A DNA stretch of 24,703 bases from CAZQKL01 sp964593895 [NCBI: uncultured bacterium] (GCA_964593895.1 CAZQKL010000018.1:1-24703); one strand, 5' to 3'. Positions 7,407 to 16,319 are shown, numbered from the stretch's first letter. Notes: a model not told the origin generated them from the sequence alone. Translations and numbers: made by a program.

Positions 7407-8474
7407 ATGAAGACTTACTTTTTACCAGCTGAAAGATTACCAAAAGAGGATGTATTAAAACAATACAAACATATTATTTCAAATCTTCAAATTGAAGTAA
7501 TTAACGCAATTCCTGAAATTGTTATAATTTTAAATAAATTTAGGCAAATTGTTTTTTGTAACAATAAGTTTTCTCAATTTTTAGGCAAAAAAGTTGAAGA
7601 TATTCTTGGTTATAGACCTGGAGAAATATTAAACTGTGTGTATTCTACTGTAAATGAAGGAGGTTGTGGCACTTCAAAATTTTGCAAATTATGTGGAGCT
7701 GCAAATGCTATTCATTCAGCTTTACAAGGAGATGAAAAAGTTGAAGAATGTAACATTCTTACAAAAAATAATAAAAATTTTATTTTTAAAGTTAAAACCA
7801 CTCCAGTAAAAATAGGTGGAATAAATTATCTTCTTTTTACAGTTAAAGATATTGAAAATGAAAAAGCTTTAAAAACGTATCAGAAACTCCTTTTTATTGA
7901 CATTATTGAAAAAATTTCTGAAATAAAAATCGCAGCAAAAGTATTTTTAAATGAAAAAGGTTTTAATGTTTATATAGATAACATTGTTTCAATTTCTGAG
8001 GAAATTATTGATAAAATCAATCTTCAAAAGCTTATTATTTTAGCTGAAAATAATGAATTAAAAGTTTTTCCTAAAAAAATAGATTTAAAAGAATTCTTGA
8101 TTGATTTTATAGCATATTATCCTGAAAGATTAACTCTTTCTAAAAATGCTTCAAATTGTGAAATAATTACAGATGTGAATTTATTAAGAACAGTTCTTGA
8201 AATAATAGTGAAAGGAATTCCTAATGCAGAAAACAGTAAAGTTTTATTAAATATCATATGTAATGATGAAAAAAAGGTAATAAAAATTCATATTAAAAGA
8301 TTTTTATCATTAGAAATCCAGTTTGATATCTTTAAAAAAGAGACTAATTCCAATTTTAATTTTTATCTTGCAAAGGTTATTGTTGAAGATTACTTAAATG
8401 GCAAATTTTACTTTGAAACAGATGAAAAAATAGGCACAATTTTTTATATAGAACTTTACAATTTAGAAAAATAA
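7407..8474 (+). CDS. PAS sensor protein with degenerate (pseudo) histidine-kinase domain
   Basis: A 355-residue cytoplasmic protein. Residues about 28-150 form a PAS domain with four cysteines: C77 and a cluster C87/C93/C96 in GCGTSKFCKLCGA. This cysteine pattern is common in PAS domains of sensor kinases and could bind a metal or respond to redox. The following part aligns in outline with a histidine kinase, but its motifs are lost. The phospho-histidine position (FHD in relatives) reads FID near 163-165, the N-box reads EIIVKGIPNAE (265-275), and the glycine-rich G2 box reads NSNFNFY (314-320). It still ends with the normal ATPase-fold tail GKFYFETDEKIGT. It is therefore probably a ligand-responsive scaffold or regulator instead of a kinase. 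In-frame TAG and TGA (7389-7394) fix the ATG at 7407. rpsO follows after 39 bases. Confidence 0.8.
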   Translation: MKTYFLPAERLPKEDVLKQYKHIISNLQIEVINAIPEIVIILNKFRQIVFCNNKFSQFLGKKVEDILGYRPGEILNCVYSTVNEGGCGTSKFCKLCGAANAIHSALQGDEKVEECNILTKNNKNFIFKVKTTPVKIGGINYLLFTVKDIENEKALKTYQKLLFIDIIEKISEIKIAAKVFLNEKGFNVYIDNIVSISEEIIDKINLQKLIILAENNELKVFPKKIDLKEFLIDFIAYYPERLTLSKNASNCEIITDVNLLRTVLEIIVKGIPNAENSKVLLNIICNDEKKVIKIHIKRFLSLEIQFDIFKKETNSNFNFYLAKVIVEDYLNGKFYFETDEKIGTIFYIELYNLEK

Positions 8475-8499
8475 TGCTAATTACGAGCCAAAAAATTAA

Positions 8500-8507
8500 A
8501 AGGAGGG
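8500..8507 (+). promoter_or_regulatory. Strong Shine-Dalgarno for GTG-started rpsO
   Basis: AAGGAGGG sits 6 bases before the GTG at 8514. It decides this GTG start, gives an S15 of the standard 89 residues, and shows that this organism does use Shine-Dalgarno initiation for highly expressed genes. Confidence 0.9.
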
Positions 8508-8513
8508 AATAAG

Positions 8514-8783
8514 GTGTCAATTGATCCAGAAACAAAGAAAAAGCTTATTGAAAAATTTAAAAGACATGAAACAGATACTGGTTCCCCTGAAGTCCAGATT
8601 GCAATTTTAACAGAAAGAATTAATAATTTAACTGAGCATTTTAAAGTTCATAAGCATGATTACCATTCAAGAAGAGGACTTTTAATGCTTGTAAGTAAAA
8701 GAAGAAGACTTTTAAATTATCTAAAAAGAATTGATGTTGACAGGTATAAAAAATTAATTGAAGAATTAAACTTAAGAAAATAA
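8514..8783 (+). CDS. rpsO: 30S ribosomal protein S15
   Basis: 89 residues, the standard length for S15, which binds the central domain of 16S rRNA early in small-subunit assembly. The family signature is complete: [15 protein letters not shown] (22-36), then [21 protein letters not shown], and [12 protein letters not shown] near the C-terminus. It begins with GTG and a strong ribosome-binding site. The rpsO-pnp order is one of the most conserved pairs in bacteria; 15 bases separate them here. Confidence 0.98.
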   Translation: MSIDPETKKKLIEKFKRHETDTGSPEVQIAILTERINNLTEHFKVHKHDYHSRRGLLMLVSKRRRLLNYLKRIDVDRYKKLIEELNLRK

Positions 8784-8798
8784 TTAAGGGGACCTTAA
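8784..8798 (+). promoter_or_regulatory. Small hairpin enclosing the pnp ribosome-binding site
   Basis: TTAAGG (8784-8789) and CCTTAA (8793-8798) are exact inverted repeats around a GGA loop. The purine-rich AAGGGGA that should act as Shine-Dalgarno for pnp lies in the left arm and loop, and the right arm touches the ATG at 8799. The stem is short and AU-rich, so its stability at the organism's growth temperature is uncertain. Confidence 0.4.
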
Positions 8799-10859
8799 AT
8801 GGAAGAAGTAAGTGGAATTGTAGAGGGGAAATTATTTGAATTTCAGACTGGATATCTTGCAAAACAAGCCAATGGCTCTGTTTTAGCTAAATGTGGAGAT
8901 ACAGCAGTATTAGTTACTGCAGTATATGATGATAAACCAAAAGAAGATTTAGATTTTTTACCATTAACAGTAAATTATCTTGAAAAAGCTTTTGCAGCAG
9001 GAAAAATTCCAGGAGGATTTATAAAAAGAGAAGGTAAAGCAACTGACCATGAAACATTGGTTTCAAGATTAATAGACCGTTCAATTAGACCACTATTCCC
9101 AGAAAATTATAAATTTGAAACTCAAGTTATTGCAACAGTATTTGCAATAGAAGAAGATAACAATCCTGATGTTCTTGCTTTAAATGGAGCAAGTTTAGCT
9201 TTAAGTTTATCTGAAATTCCATTTGAAGGCCCTGTTGGGGCAGTTAGAGTATGTTTATTTGGAGATGATTTTGTTATTAATCCTTCCATGGATGACGAAG
9301 AGAAAGCTGATTTAAATTTTGTTGTTGCTGGAAGGGAAGATGCTATAACAATGGTTGAAGGTGAAGCTAACGAAGTAAGTGAAGAAAAAGTTGTTGAAGC
9401 ATTGAAAATAGCTCATGAAAAGATAAAGGAAATTATTAAAATACAAAAAAAATTAATTGAAAAATGTGCGAAACCAAAAATGGAGTTACCTCCCATCCAA
9501 AAAGATGAAAACTTAATTGAAGAAATTAAATCTAAATATCTTCCTGAAATTGATAAGTTAATATTCATAAAGGAAAAGCTGTCAAGAAGAAAAGCCCTAA
9601 AACAGCTTAAAGAAAAAATTCAGGAAAACTATGAAAAGGATATTTCATCAATTTTTAAAGAGATTGTTGATAATAGAGTTAGGGAATTCATTGTTAAAGA
9701 AGGTAGAAGAATTGATGGAAGAGGAGTTAAAGATATAAGAAATATTGAATGTAAAGTTGGAATATTTAAAAGAAATCATGGTTCAGCATTATTTATCAGA
9801 GGAGAAACTCAAGCTTTTGTTACTGTTACACTTGGAACAGGTCAGGATGAACAGATAATTGATTCTCTTGTAACAGAAGAAGAATCAAAAAGATTTATGG
9901 TTCATTACAATTTCCCTCCATTTTCAGTTGGAGAAGTAGGATTTTTAAAAGCTCCTGGTAGAAGAGAAATTGGTCATGGATATCTTGCTGAAAGAGCTTT
10001 AAGCAAAGTTATTCCATCCGAAGAAGAATTTCCATACACAATAAGAGTTGTTTCAGAAATTTTAGAATCAAATGGCTCCTCCTCTATGGCAACTGTTTGT
10101 GGCGGTTCTATGGCATTAATGGATGCTGGAGTTCCAATAAAGAAACATGTTGCTGGAATAGCTATGGGGCTTATTAAAGAAGGAGATAAATATATTGTTC
10201 TTTCAGATATCTTAGGAGATGAAGACCATCTTGGAGATATGGACTTCAAAGTTGCAGGAACAGAAGATGGAGTTACAGCAGTTCAAATGGATATAAAAAT
10301 TGAAGGACTTGAATTTGAAATATTAGAAAAAGCTTTAATGCAGGCAAAGGAAGGAAGACTTTACATACTTGAAAAGATGAAATCTGCAATAGAAACTCCA
10401 AGAAAAGAAATTTCTCCATATGCTCCAAGGGTAATGACACTTCATATAAATCCTGAAAGAATTCCAAATTTAATTGGTCCATCTGGAAAACATATTAAAT
10501 ATATAATTGACCAGACTGGTGTTAAAATTGATATTGAGCAGGATGGCACTCTAAGGGTTTATTCAAAATCTGTTGCAAATCTTGATAAAGCAAAAGAATT
10601 AATTTTAGAATATACAAGAGAAGTAAAGGAAGGAGAAATATTAACTGGAAAAGTTATAAGAATTCTTGATTTTGGAGCAATTTTAGAATTATATCCTGGA
10701 ATAACAGGTCTTTTGCACATTTCTGAAATTGATAACAAAAGAATTAAAAATATTACTGATTATTTTAATGTTGGAGATGAGGTTGTTGTTAAAGTTATAA
10801 AGATTGAGCCAGATGGCAAAGTAAAAGTTAGCAGAAAAGCTGTAATTTATGGAGATTAA
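8799..10859 (+). CDS. pnp: Polyribonucleotide nucleotidyltransferase (PNPase)
   Basis: A 686-residue 3'-to-5' phosphorolytic exoribonuclease of the RNA degradation machinery. Domains in order: first RNase PH fold (about 5-145), a helical linker (about 150-295), second RNase PH fold (about 303-520), KH (about 547-605) and S1 (about 612-680). The second core carries APGRREIGHG (385-394) and the catalytic aspartates D480 and D482 in LGDMDFKVAGT. The KH loop is IGPSGKHI (559-566) and the S1 domain opens GEILTGKVIRILDFG. The first core shows FIKREGK and SRLIDRSIRPLFP. All parts are present at normal length. It follows rpsO closely and abuts the next ATG (TAA 10857-10859, ATG 10860). Confidence 0.98.
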   Translation: MEEVSGIVEGKLFEFQTGYLAKQANGSVLAKCGDTAVLVTAVYDDKPKEDLDFLPLTVNYLEKAFAAGKIPGGFIKREGKATDHETLVSRLIDRSIRPLFPENYKFETQVIATVFAIEEDNNPDVLALNGASLALSLSEIPFEGPVGAVRVCLFGDDFVINPSMDDEEKADLNFVVAGREDAITMVEGEANEVSEEKVVEALKIAHEKIKEIIKIQKKLIEKCAKPKMELPPIQKDENLIEEIKSKYLPEIDKLIFIKEKLSRRKALKQLKEKIQENYEKDISSIFKEIVDNRVREFIVKEGRRIDGRGVKDIRNIECKVGIFKRNHGSALFIRGETQAFVTVTLGTGQDEQIIDSLVTEEESKRFMVHYNFPPFSVGEVGFLKAPGRREIGHGYLAERALSKVIPSEEEFPYTIRVVSEILESNGSSSMATVCGGSMALMDAGVPIKKHVAGIAMGLIKEGDKYIVLSDILGDEDHLGDMDFKVAGTEDGVTAVQMDIKIEGLEFEILEKALMQAKEGRLYILEKMKSAIETPRKEISPYAPRVMTLHINPERIPNLIGPSGKHIKYIIDQTGVKIDIEQDGTLRVYSKSVANLDKAKELILEYTREVKEGEILTGKVIRILDFGAILELYPGITGLLHISEIDNKRIKNITDYFNVGDEVVVKVIKIEPDGKVKVSRKAVIYGD

Positions 10860-11780
10860 ATGATTAAAGGATTAATTAAATTCTTTCTTTCTTTAATTTT
10901 TATTTTAATTATTTTTGCAGGAATAGTTTTCTCTTTTTACTATTTTTCTCCTGAAATTAAACCTGGAGAATATGGAGCTCTTTATAAAATTTATGGGAAA
11001 AATAAAGGCTTTACTGGTAAAATTTTACCTCCAGGAAAGTATTATTTTTTTATTTCAGGTATATATCCAGGAATTTATAAAGTTTATCCAGTTAAACTTT
11101 ATTCAAAATCTCAAAAGTTTAATATTAAGCTCTTTGATGGCACAGAAATTTCAGGTAAATTAGTCTGGAAGATTGATAAAAAAAATATTGATAAATTTTT
11201 TGAAAATGAAAATTTCAATGATATTCAAAAAATTTTAAATGTTTATTTAAAAAGTGATTTTGAAGATTATTTCTCTCAAATTCCTGTTTATAATCTTATT
11301 TCAGATAATTTCTCAATTGAATTTTCAAAAAAAATATTACCAAAATTAAATGGTGAGCTTTCACTTTTTGGAATAAAAATTGAAAAAATAGTTTTAGACA
11401 AAATTACCTTACCAGAAGAAAAAATAGCAATAATTGAAAAATTGAGAAAAAATAAATTATACCTTGAAAATTTAAAAATTGAAACTGAAAAGAAAGTAGC
11501 TGAAGAAAAAATAAAAAACAAATTGAAACTTGAAAAACTTCAATATTTACTTAAAAAAGCTGAAATTGAAAAAGAAATTTTAAAAAAGAAAATGGAAGCT
11601 CAAAATATGGTCTGGGAAAATCAGAAAAAAAGATTAACAGAAGAAGTTGAAATATTAAGTAAACCTGGTGGTGAATATGCTGCAAAACTTGAAGCTATAA
11701 GAATTCTTGTAAATGGACTAAAGCAAGAAAAAAAACTTCAAAATGCTTCTCAAATTTATGAAAAAGTCTTTAAAAAATAG
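10860..11780 (+). CDS. SPFH/band-7-like membrane protein with C-terminal coiled coil
   Basis: 306 residues. One hydrophobic segment (about 8-28) with little charge before it acts as signal anchor, placing the rest outside the cytoplasm or membrane-associated. Residues about 31-183 follow the SPFH plan: a PGEYGALYKIYG strand pair, LPPGKYYF (56-63), DGTEISGKLVWKID (93-106) and FGIKIEKIVLDKITLPEE (170-187). From 187 to about 265 the chain is almost all Lys, Glu and Leu, a long coiled-coil helix as in prohibitin, stomatin and HflK/C relatives. Such proteins form membrane rings that scaffold proteases or lipid domains. The specific partner is unknown. GGAG (10851-10854) serves the start, which abuts the pnp stop, and queA follows with no gap. 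The similarity is by pattern only and is fairly divergent. Confidence 0.65.
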   Translation: MIKGLIKFFLSLIFILIIFAGIVFSFYYFSPEIKPGEYGALYKIYGKNKGFTGKILPPGKYYFFISGIYPGIYKVYPVKLYSKSQKFNIKLFDGTEISGKLVWKIDKKNIDKFFENENFNDIQKILNVYLKSDFEDYFSQIPVYNLISDNFSIEFSKKILPKLNGELSLFGIKIEKIVLDKITLPEEKIAIIEKLRKNKLYLENLKIETEKKVAEEKIKNKLKLEKLQYLLKKAEIEKEILKKKMEAQNMVWENQKKRLTEEVEILSKPGGEYAAKLEAIRILVNGLKQEKKLQNASQIYEKVFKK

Positions 11781-12794
11781 ATGCATATTTCCCTTTTTGA
11801 TTATAACCTTCCAAAAGAATTAATAGCTTATTTCCCTTCACAGAAAAGAGATGAATCAAGAATGATGGTATATTTCAGAAAAGATGATAAAATTGTTCAT
11901 ACAGTTTTTAAAAAATTCCCTGATTATGTAAGTTCAGATGACTTAATAATTGCAAACAATGTGAAAGTAATTCCAGCAAAGATTATTGGCAAAAAAGAAA
12001 CAGGTGGTAAAGTTGAAATTTTACTAATAAGAAAATTAAATGAAAATAGATGGGAGGCTTTTTTAAAAGCAAGTAAAATTCCTAAACTTGGAGGGGAAAT
12101 TTTTATTGATAAGAATATAATTTGTAAAATTTGCAATAAAGTTGAAAATAGATTTATTATTGAATTTTCAGAAGATTTTTCTTTAGAAAAATATGGCAAA
12201 ATTCCCCTTCCTCCATATATTAAAAGAGAAGTGAAAGAAATTGATTATACAAGATATCAGACTATTTTTGCTGATGATAAACATAAAGGGGCAATAGCCT
12301 CCCCTACTGCAGGATTACACTTTACAAATGAGATAATAGAAATTTTAAAAGAAAAAGGAGTAAAGATATGTTTTGTAACTTTGTATGTTAGTTTTGCAAC
12401 TTTTCAGCCTGTAAAAGTTGAAAATATATTAGAACATAAAATGCACTATGAGGATTATGAAATTCCTAAAGAAACAGAAAAAATAGTAAATGAAAATTTT
12501 GGGAAAAAAAATATTGTAGCGGTTGGAACAACTGTTGTAAGAGCTCTTGAGGATAATTATTTAAGATTTAAAAGAATAAAAAGTGGAAAATTTCCAACAA
12601 ATTTGTTTATATATCCAGGATTTAAATTTAATGTTGTGAACAAATTATTGACAAATTTTCATTTACCAAAATCAACTTTACTTATGCTTGTAAGCGCTTT
12701 TGCTGGAAGAGAAAATATTTTGAGATGCTATGAGGAAGCTATAAAGAAACGATACAGGTTCTTTTCTTACGGAGATTGCATGTTTATAATATGA
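11781..12794 (+). CDS. queA: S-adenosylmethionine:tRNA ribosyltransferase-isomerase
   Basis: 337 residues. It transfers and isomerises the ribosyl part of SAM onto preQ1-tRNA to give epoxyqueuosine in the anticodon loop. Family landmarks are the start (SLFDYNLPKELIAYFP), ESRMMV, ASPTAGLHF (173-181), GTTVVRALE (249-257), TNFHLPKSTLLMLVSAFAG and the end YRFFSYGDCMFI. The segment usually reading LHVGxGTF is LYVSFATF here (201-208), with three small or charged positions changed. The rest of the family is intact, so I still expect activity. The start abuts the previous TAG without a Shine-Dalgarno, implying coupled translation. No tgt or preQ1 pathway gene is in view. Confidence 0.95.
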   Translation: MHISLFDYNLPKELIAYFPSQKRDESRMMVYFRKDDKIVHTVFKKFPDYVSSDDLIIANNVKVIPAKIIGKKETGGKVEILLIRKLNENRWEAFLKASKIPKLGGEIFIDKNIICKICNKVENRFIIEFSEDFSLEKYGKIPLPPYIKREVKEIDYTRYQTIFADDKHKGAIASPTAGLHFTNEIIEILKEKGVKICFVTLYVSFATFQPVKVENILEHKMHYEDYEIPKETEKIVNENFGKKNIVAVGTTVVRALEDNYLRFKRIKSGKFPTNLFIYPGFKFNVVNKLLTNFHLPKSTLLMLVSAFAGRENILRCYEEAIKKRYRFFSYGDCMFII

Positions 12795-12795
12795 G

Positions 12796-12822
12796 TTGAT
12801 TTTTATTTTTATGTGTGATAAT
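12796..12822 (+). promoter_or_regulatory. Candidate extended -10 promoter of clpA
   Basis: A GATAAT box (12817-12822) preceded by TGT (12814-12816) forms an extended -10 element. TTGATT (12796-12801) could be a -35 at a short 15-base spacing. The ATG at 12832 lies 9 bases after the box, and an in-frame TAG at 12826-12828 rules out an earlier ATG or GTG, so the message would be nearly leaderless. No Shine-Dalgarno is visible. No CIRCE-like inverted repeat is present. Confidence 0.5.
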
Positions 12823-12831
12823 TTTTAGCTG

Positions 12832-15039
12832 ATGTTAACAGAAAACCTTTCATACTCCATAAAAAATGCTTATGAGATAGCCAAAAGAAATCATCATCAG
12901 GTAGTCACAGTTGAGCATTTACTCTATTCAATGATTAATACAGAGGAAGGTTACGATATTATTGTAAATTGCGGTGGAAATATAAATAATTTAATCAGAA
13001 ACCTTGAACACTTTTTTAATACATATTTAGAGAAATCAAAATATGGTCCAATAGAATCTATTGGTTTTCAAAGAGTAATTTCCAATGCAATAAACCATGT
13101 AAAAAGTGCAGGTCTTGATAAAGTAAGAATTGGAGATGTAATAATTGCCATTTTTGATGAAGAGGATAGTTTTGCAAAATATTTCCTTGAACAGGAAAAT
13201 ATTACAAAGTTTGATGTAATAGAATATGTTGAATATGGAGTTTCAAAAATTTATGATGATGAACATGAATTTTATGAAGAAGAAAAAGTAAATAAGAAAA
13301 AAAAGAAAAAAGCTCTTGAAAAGTATGCAACTGAACTTGTAGAGCTTGCAAGAAGAGGTAAAATTGACCCAGTTATAGGTAGAGAAACAGAATTTCAAAG
13401 AATTATTCAAGTTCTCTGTCGGAGAAAGAAAAATAATCCTTTACTTGTTGGAGAACCAGGAGTTGGAAAAACAGCAATAGTTGAGGGACTTGCATTAAAA
13501 ATTGCTAAAAATGAAGTTCCAGATAAATTAAAATATTCAAAAATTTATGCTCTTGATATGGGAGGACTTGTTGCAGGAACTAAATACAGAGGAGATTTTG
13601 AAAAAAGGTTAAAAGATATATTGAAAGAGCTAAAAGAGGAGAAAAGAGCAATTCTCTTTATTGATGAAATACATACTGTTGTTGGAGCAGGAGCTACTTC
13701 ATCAAGCTCACTTGACGCTTCCAATATTTTAAAACCACTTCTTGCAAGTGGAGATATAAGATGTATTGGTGCAACAACTTATGAAGAATACAGAAATGGA
13801 ATTGAAAAAGATAGAGCTTTGTCCCGTAGATTTCAGAAAATAGATGTGCCTGAACCATCAATTCCTGATGCTATCCAGATTTTAAAGGGATTAAAAGCAA
13901 GATATGAATGGTTTCACAGAGTTAGATACAGTGAAAAAGCTTTAAAAGCAGCTGTTGAGCTTTCAGCAAGATATATTCATGGTAAATATTTACCAGATAA
14001 AGCAATAGATGTAATTGATGAAGCTGGAGCATTAAAAAATGCAGAAAATAAAGAGAAAAAAATTATTACAGAGAAAGATATTGAAAATGTTGTGTCAATT
14101 ATTTCAAGAACTCCAGTAAATAACATGAAAATTTCATACAAGAGTAAAGCAGTTAATCTTGAGAGTGAACTTAAAAAAAGAATTTTTGGACAAGATGAGG
14201 CAATTGAAGTTCTTGCAAAATCATTAAAGATAAACATTGCAGGATTAAAAGATGAAAATAGGCCAATAGGCTGTTTCTTATTTACAGGGCCAACAGGTGT
14301 TGGAAAAACTGAAGTTGCAATTCAACTTTCTAAAATTCTTGGAATTAATTTTATAAGATTTGATATGAGTGAATATATGGAAAAGCATTCTGTTGCAAGG
14401 CTTATTGGAGCTCCTCCAGGATATGTAGGTTATGAAGAGGGAGGACAGCTAACTGAAGCTATACAGAAAAACCCTCATTCAGTAGTATTATTTGATGAAC
14501 TTGAAAAAGCACATTCAGATATTTACAATATTCTACTCCAGATTATGGATTATGGAACTTTAACTGATAATGTTGGGAAAAAAGTTAATTTTAGAAATGT
14601 TATACTAATTCTTACTTCAAATACTGGTGCAATTGAAATGAGCCAGAAAAATATCGGTTTTCTTGAAGTTGATATAAATAAAACAAAAAAAGCTATTGAA
14701 AAAGAATTTCCTCCTGAATTTAGAAACAGGCTTGATGCAATTATTAATTTTAAATACCTTGATAGACAAAGCACCAAAAAAATTGTTGATAAGTTTATAA
14801 ATGAACTAAATGAACAATTGAAAAAGCATAAATTAACTATAAAATTATCAGATAAAGCGAAAAATTATCTTGCAGAGATAGGGTATGATAAATATTTTGG
14901 TGCAAGACCAATGAAGAGAGTTATTCATGAAAAAATTAAAGACCCTCTTGCAGATTTAATTTTGAAAAATAAAGATAAAAAAATCAAAGGTTATTTTGTT
15001 GATTTAAAAGGGAAAGAGCTTACTTTTTCCCCTCTTTAA
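12832..15039 (+). CDS. clpA: ClpA-type AAA+ unfoldase of the ClpP protease
   Basis: 735 residues, close to E. coli ClpA. An N-domain of two Clp repeats (1-140) is followed by a lysine-rich linker (154-160). AAA domain 1 has Walker A GEPGVGKT (207-214) and Walker B ILFIDEIH (274-281). AAA domain 2 has Walker A GPTGVGKT (486-493), Walker [12 protein letters not shown] (551-561), the arginine region PEFRNRLD (627-634) and sensor-2 GARP (690-693). There is no ClpB-type middle coiled coil and no ClpC-type UVR region between the domains. NIGF (607-610) matches the IGL/IGF loop that docks on ClpP, so it should unfold substrates for degradation rather than disaggregate them. The adaptor gene clpS, often just upstream in proteobacteria, is absent here. 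It has its own candidate promoter and a 37-base gap after queA. Confidence 0.93.
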   Translation: MLTENLSYSIKNAYEIAKRNHHQVVTVEHLLYSMINTEEGYDIIVNCGGNINNLIRNLEHFFNTYLEKSKYGPIESIGFQRVISNAINHVKSAGLDKVRIGDVIIAIFDEEDSFAKYFLEQENITKFDVIEYVEYGVSKIYDDEHEFYEEEKVNKKKKKKALEKYATELVELARRGKIDPVIGRETEFQRIIQVLCRRKKNNPLLVGEPGVGKTAIVEGLALKIAKNEVPDKLKYSKIYALDMGGLVAGTKYRGDFEKRLKDILKELKEEKRAILFIDEIHTVVGAGATSSSSLDASNILKPLLASGDIRCIGATTYEEYRNGIEKDRALSRRFQKIDVPEPSIPDAIQILKGLKARYEWFHRVRYSEKALKAAVELSARYIHGKYLPDKAIDVIDEAGALKNAENKEKKIITEKDIENVVSIISRTPVNNMKISYKSKAVNLESELKKRIFGQDEAIEVLAKSLKINIAGLKDENRPIGCFLFTGPTGVGKTEVAIQLSKILGINFIRFDMSEYMEKHSVARLIGAPPGYVGYEEGGQLTEAIQKNPHSVVLFDELEKAHSDIYNILLQIMDYGTLTDNVGKKVNFRNVILILTSNTGAIEMSQKNIGFLEVDINKTKKAIEKEFPPEFRNRLDAIINFKYLDRQSTKKIVDKFINELNEQLKKHKLTIKLSDKAKNYLAEIGYDKYFGARPMKRVIHEKIKDPLADLILKNKDKKIKGYFVDLKGKELTFSPL

Positions 15040-15062
15040 AAAATCAATTCAAAATTTTTTAA

Positions 15063-16319
15063 ATGGAAAAAATTGTTATTGAAGGTGGAGAAAGATTATT
15101 TGGTGAAGTTGAAATTAGTGGAGCTAAAAATGCTGCCCTTCCAATAATGGCTGCATCCATTCTTGCAGATTCCCCTTGTAAGATAAAAAATGTTCCAAAT
15201 CTAAGAGATGTAAAGACTTTTATAAAGTTACTTGAAATTTTAGGAGCAAAAATTCACTTTGAAAACAATACTTTGACAATTGACCCTACAACTATAAATA
15301 ATTTTATTGCACCTTATGAACTTGTAAAAACAATGAGAGCATCAATCCTTTTTCTTGGGCCTCTTCTTGCAAAATTTGGATATGCAAAGGTTTCATTTCC
15401 AGGAGGTTGTGCAATAGGTCCAAGACCTGTGAATTTACATATTGAAGGGATAAAAAAACTTGGTGCAGAAGTTGAAATTAAAGAAGGTTACATTGTTGCA
15501 AAAGGAAAAAAATTAAAAGGATGTGAATTTTATTTTGATATTACAACTGTTACAGGAACAGAAAATCTTATTATGGCAAGTGTTTTAGCTGAAGGGAAAA
15601 CTATTTTAAAAAATTCAGCAAAAGAGCCTGAAGTTGTGGATATGATAAATTTTTTAAAAAAAATGGGAGCAAAAATTAAAGGTGAAGGCACAGAAATAAT
15701 TGAAATTGAAGGAGTAAATAGATTAAAAGGAGTGGAATATTCAGTTATTCCAGATAGAATTGAAACAGGAACATTTATGGTTGCAGCTGGTATTACAAAT
15801 GGAAATATTTTAATAAAAAATTCAAATATTGATAATCTTGAGGCTGTTGTTTCAAAATTAAGAACCGCAGGTGTGGAAATTAAAAGAGAAAATTCTGGAA
15901 TAAGAGTTATTGGAAATGATGAAATAAAAGCAGTTGATATTGTAACAATGCCCTACCCTGGATTTCCCACAGATATGCAAGCACAATTTATGGCATTAAT
16001 GTGTTTTTCAAATGGAATTTCTGTTATAAAAGAGACAATTTTTGAAAATAGATTTATGCATGCTCTTGAATTGATGAGAATGGGAGCTGATATAAAACTT
16101 GAGGGACCTCATGCAATAGTTAGAGGAAAAGAAATTTTATATGGTGCAAATGTTATGGCTTCTGATTTAAGAGCAAGTGCTTCACTTATTTTAGCTGGAT
16201 TAAGGGCAAAAGGTAAAACTGAAGTTTCAAGAATATATCACCTTGACAGAGGCTATGAAAAATTTGATGTAAAATTACAAAAACTTGGTGCTAAAATTTT
16301 AAGAATTAGGGAGAGTTAA
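15063..16319 (+). CDS. murA: UDP-N-acetylglucosamine 1-carboxyvinyltransferase
   Basis: 418 residues. It catalyses the first committed step of peptidoglycan synthesis, adding phosphoenolpyruvate to UDP-GlcNAc. K22 and N23 (SGAKNAALP) bind substrate. The loop GGCAIGPRPV carries catalytic C116, so the enzyme keeps the cysteine whose alkylation makes MurA fosfomycin-sensitive. D304 in PGFPTDMQAQ is the general base. Length is standard. An in-frame TAA directly before the ATG fixes the start, yet no Shine-Dalgarno is visible. The stop overlaps the next ATG as TAATG (16317-16321). Together with alr it accounts for two wall-precursor steps in the window. Confidence 0.98.
   Translation: MEKIVIEGGERLFGEVEISGAKNAALPIMAASILADSPCKIKNVPNLRDVKTFIKLLEILGAKIHFENNTLTIDPTTINNFIAPYELVKTMRASILFLGPLLAKFGYAKVSFPGGCAIGPRPVNLHIEGIKKLGAEVEIKEGYIVAKGKKLKGCEFYFDITTVTGTENLIMASVLAEGKTILKNSAKEPEVVDMINFLKKMGAKIKGEGTEIIEIEGVNRLKGVEYSVIPDRIETGTFMVAAGITNGNILIKNSNIDNLEAVVSKLRTAGVEIKRENSGIRVIGNDEIKAVDIVTMPYPGFPTDMQAQFMALMCFSNGISVIKETIFENRFMHALELMRMGADIKLEGPHAIVRGKEILYGANVMASDLRASASLILAGLRAKGKTEVSRIYHLDRGYEKFDVKLQKLGAKILRIRES

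Noticed and set aside
8440-8499. Possible separate promoter for rpsO at the end of the PAS gene (TATATA, TACAAT)
   Set aside because: The -10-like boxes exist but none has a matching -35 at proper spacing. In such AT-rich DNA these hexamers are expected by chance.
8641-8862. Open frame on the minus strand across rpsO and pnp
   Set aside because: It lies opposite two certain genes, resembles no protein and has no ribosome-binding site. The other opposite-strand frames are the same kind of shadow.
15010-15039. Inverted repeat GGGAAA...TTTCCC at the end of clpA, considered as a terminator
   Set aside because: The loop is 10 bases, the stem is inside coding sequence, and no T-run follows. murA continues 24 bases later with no sign of a new promoter.
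12832-15039. Reading the AAA+ gene as clpB or clpC
   Set aside because: There is no long middle coiled coil or UVR segment between the two AAA domains, and an IGF ClpP-docking loop is present, which fits ClpA.
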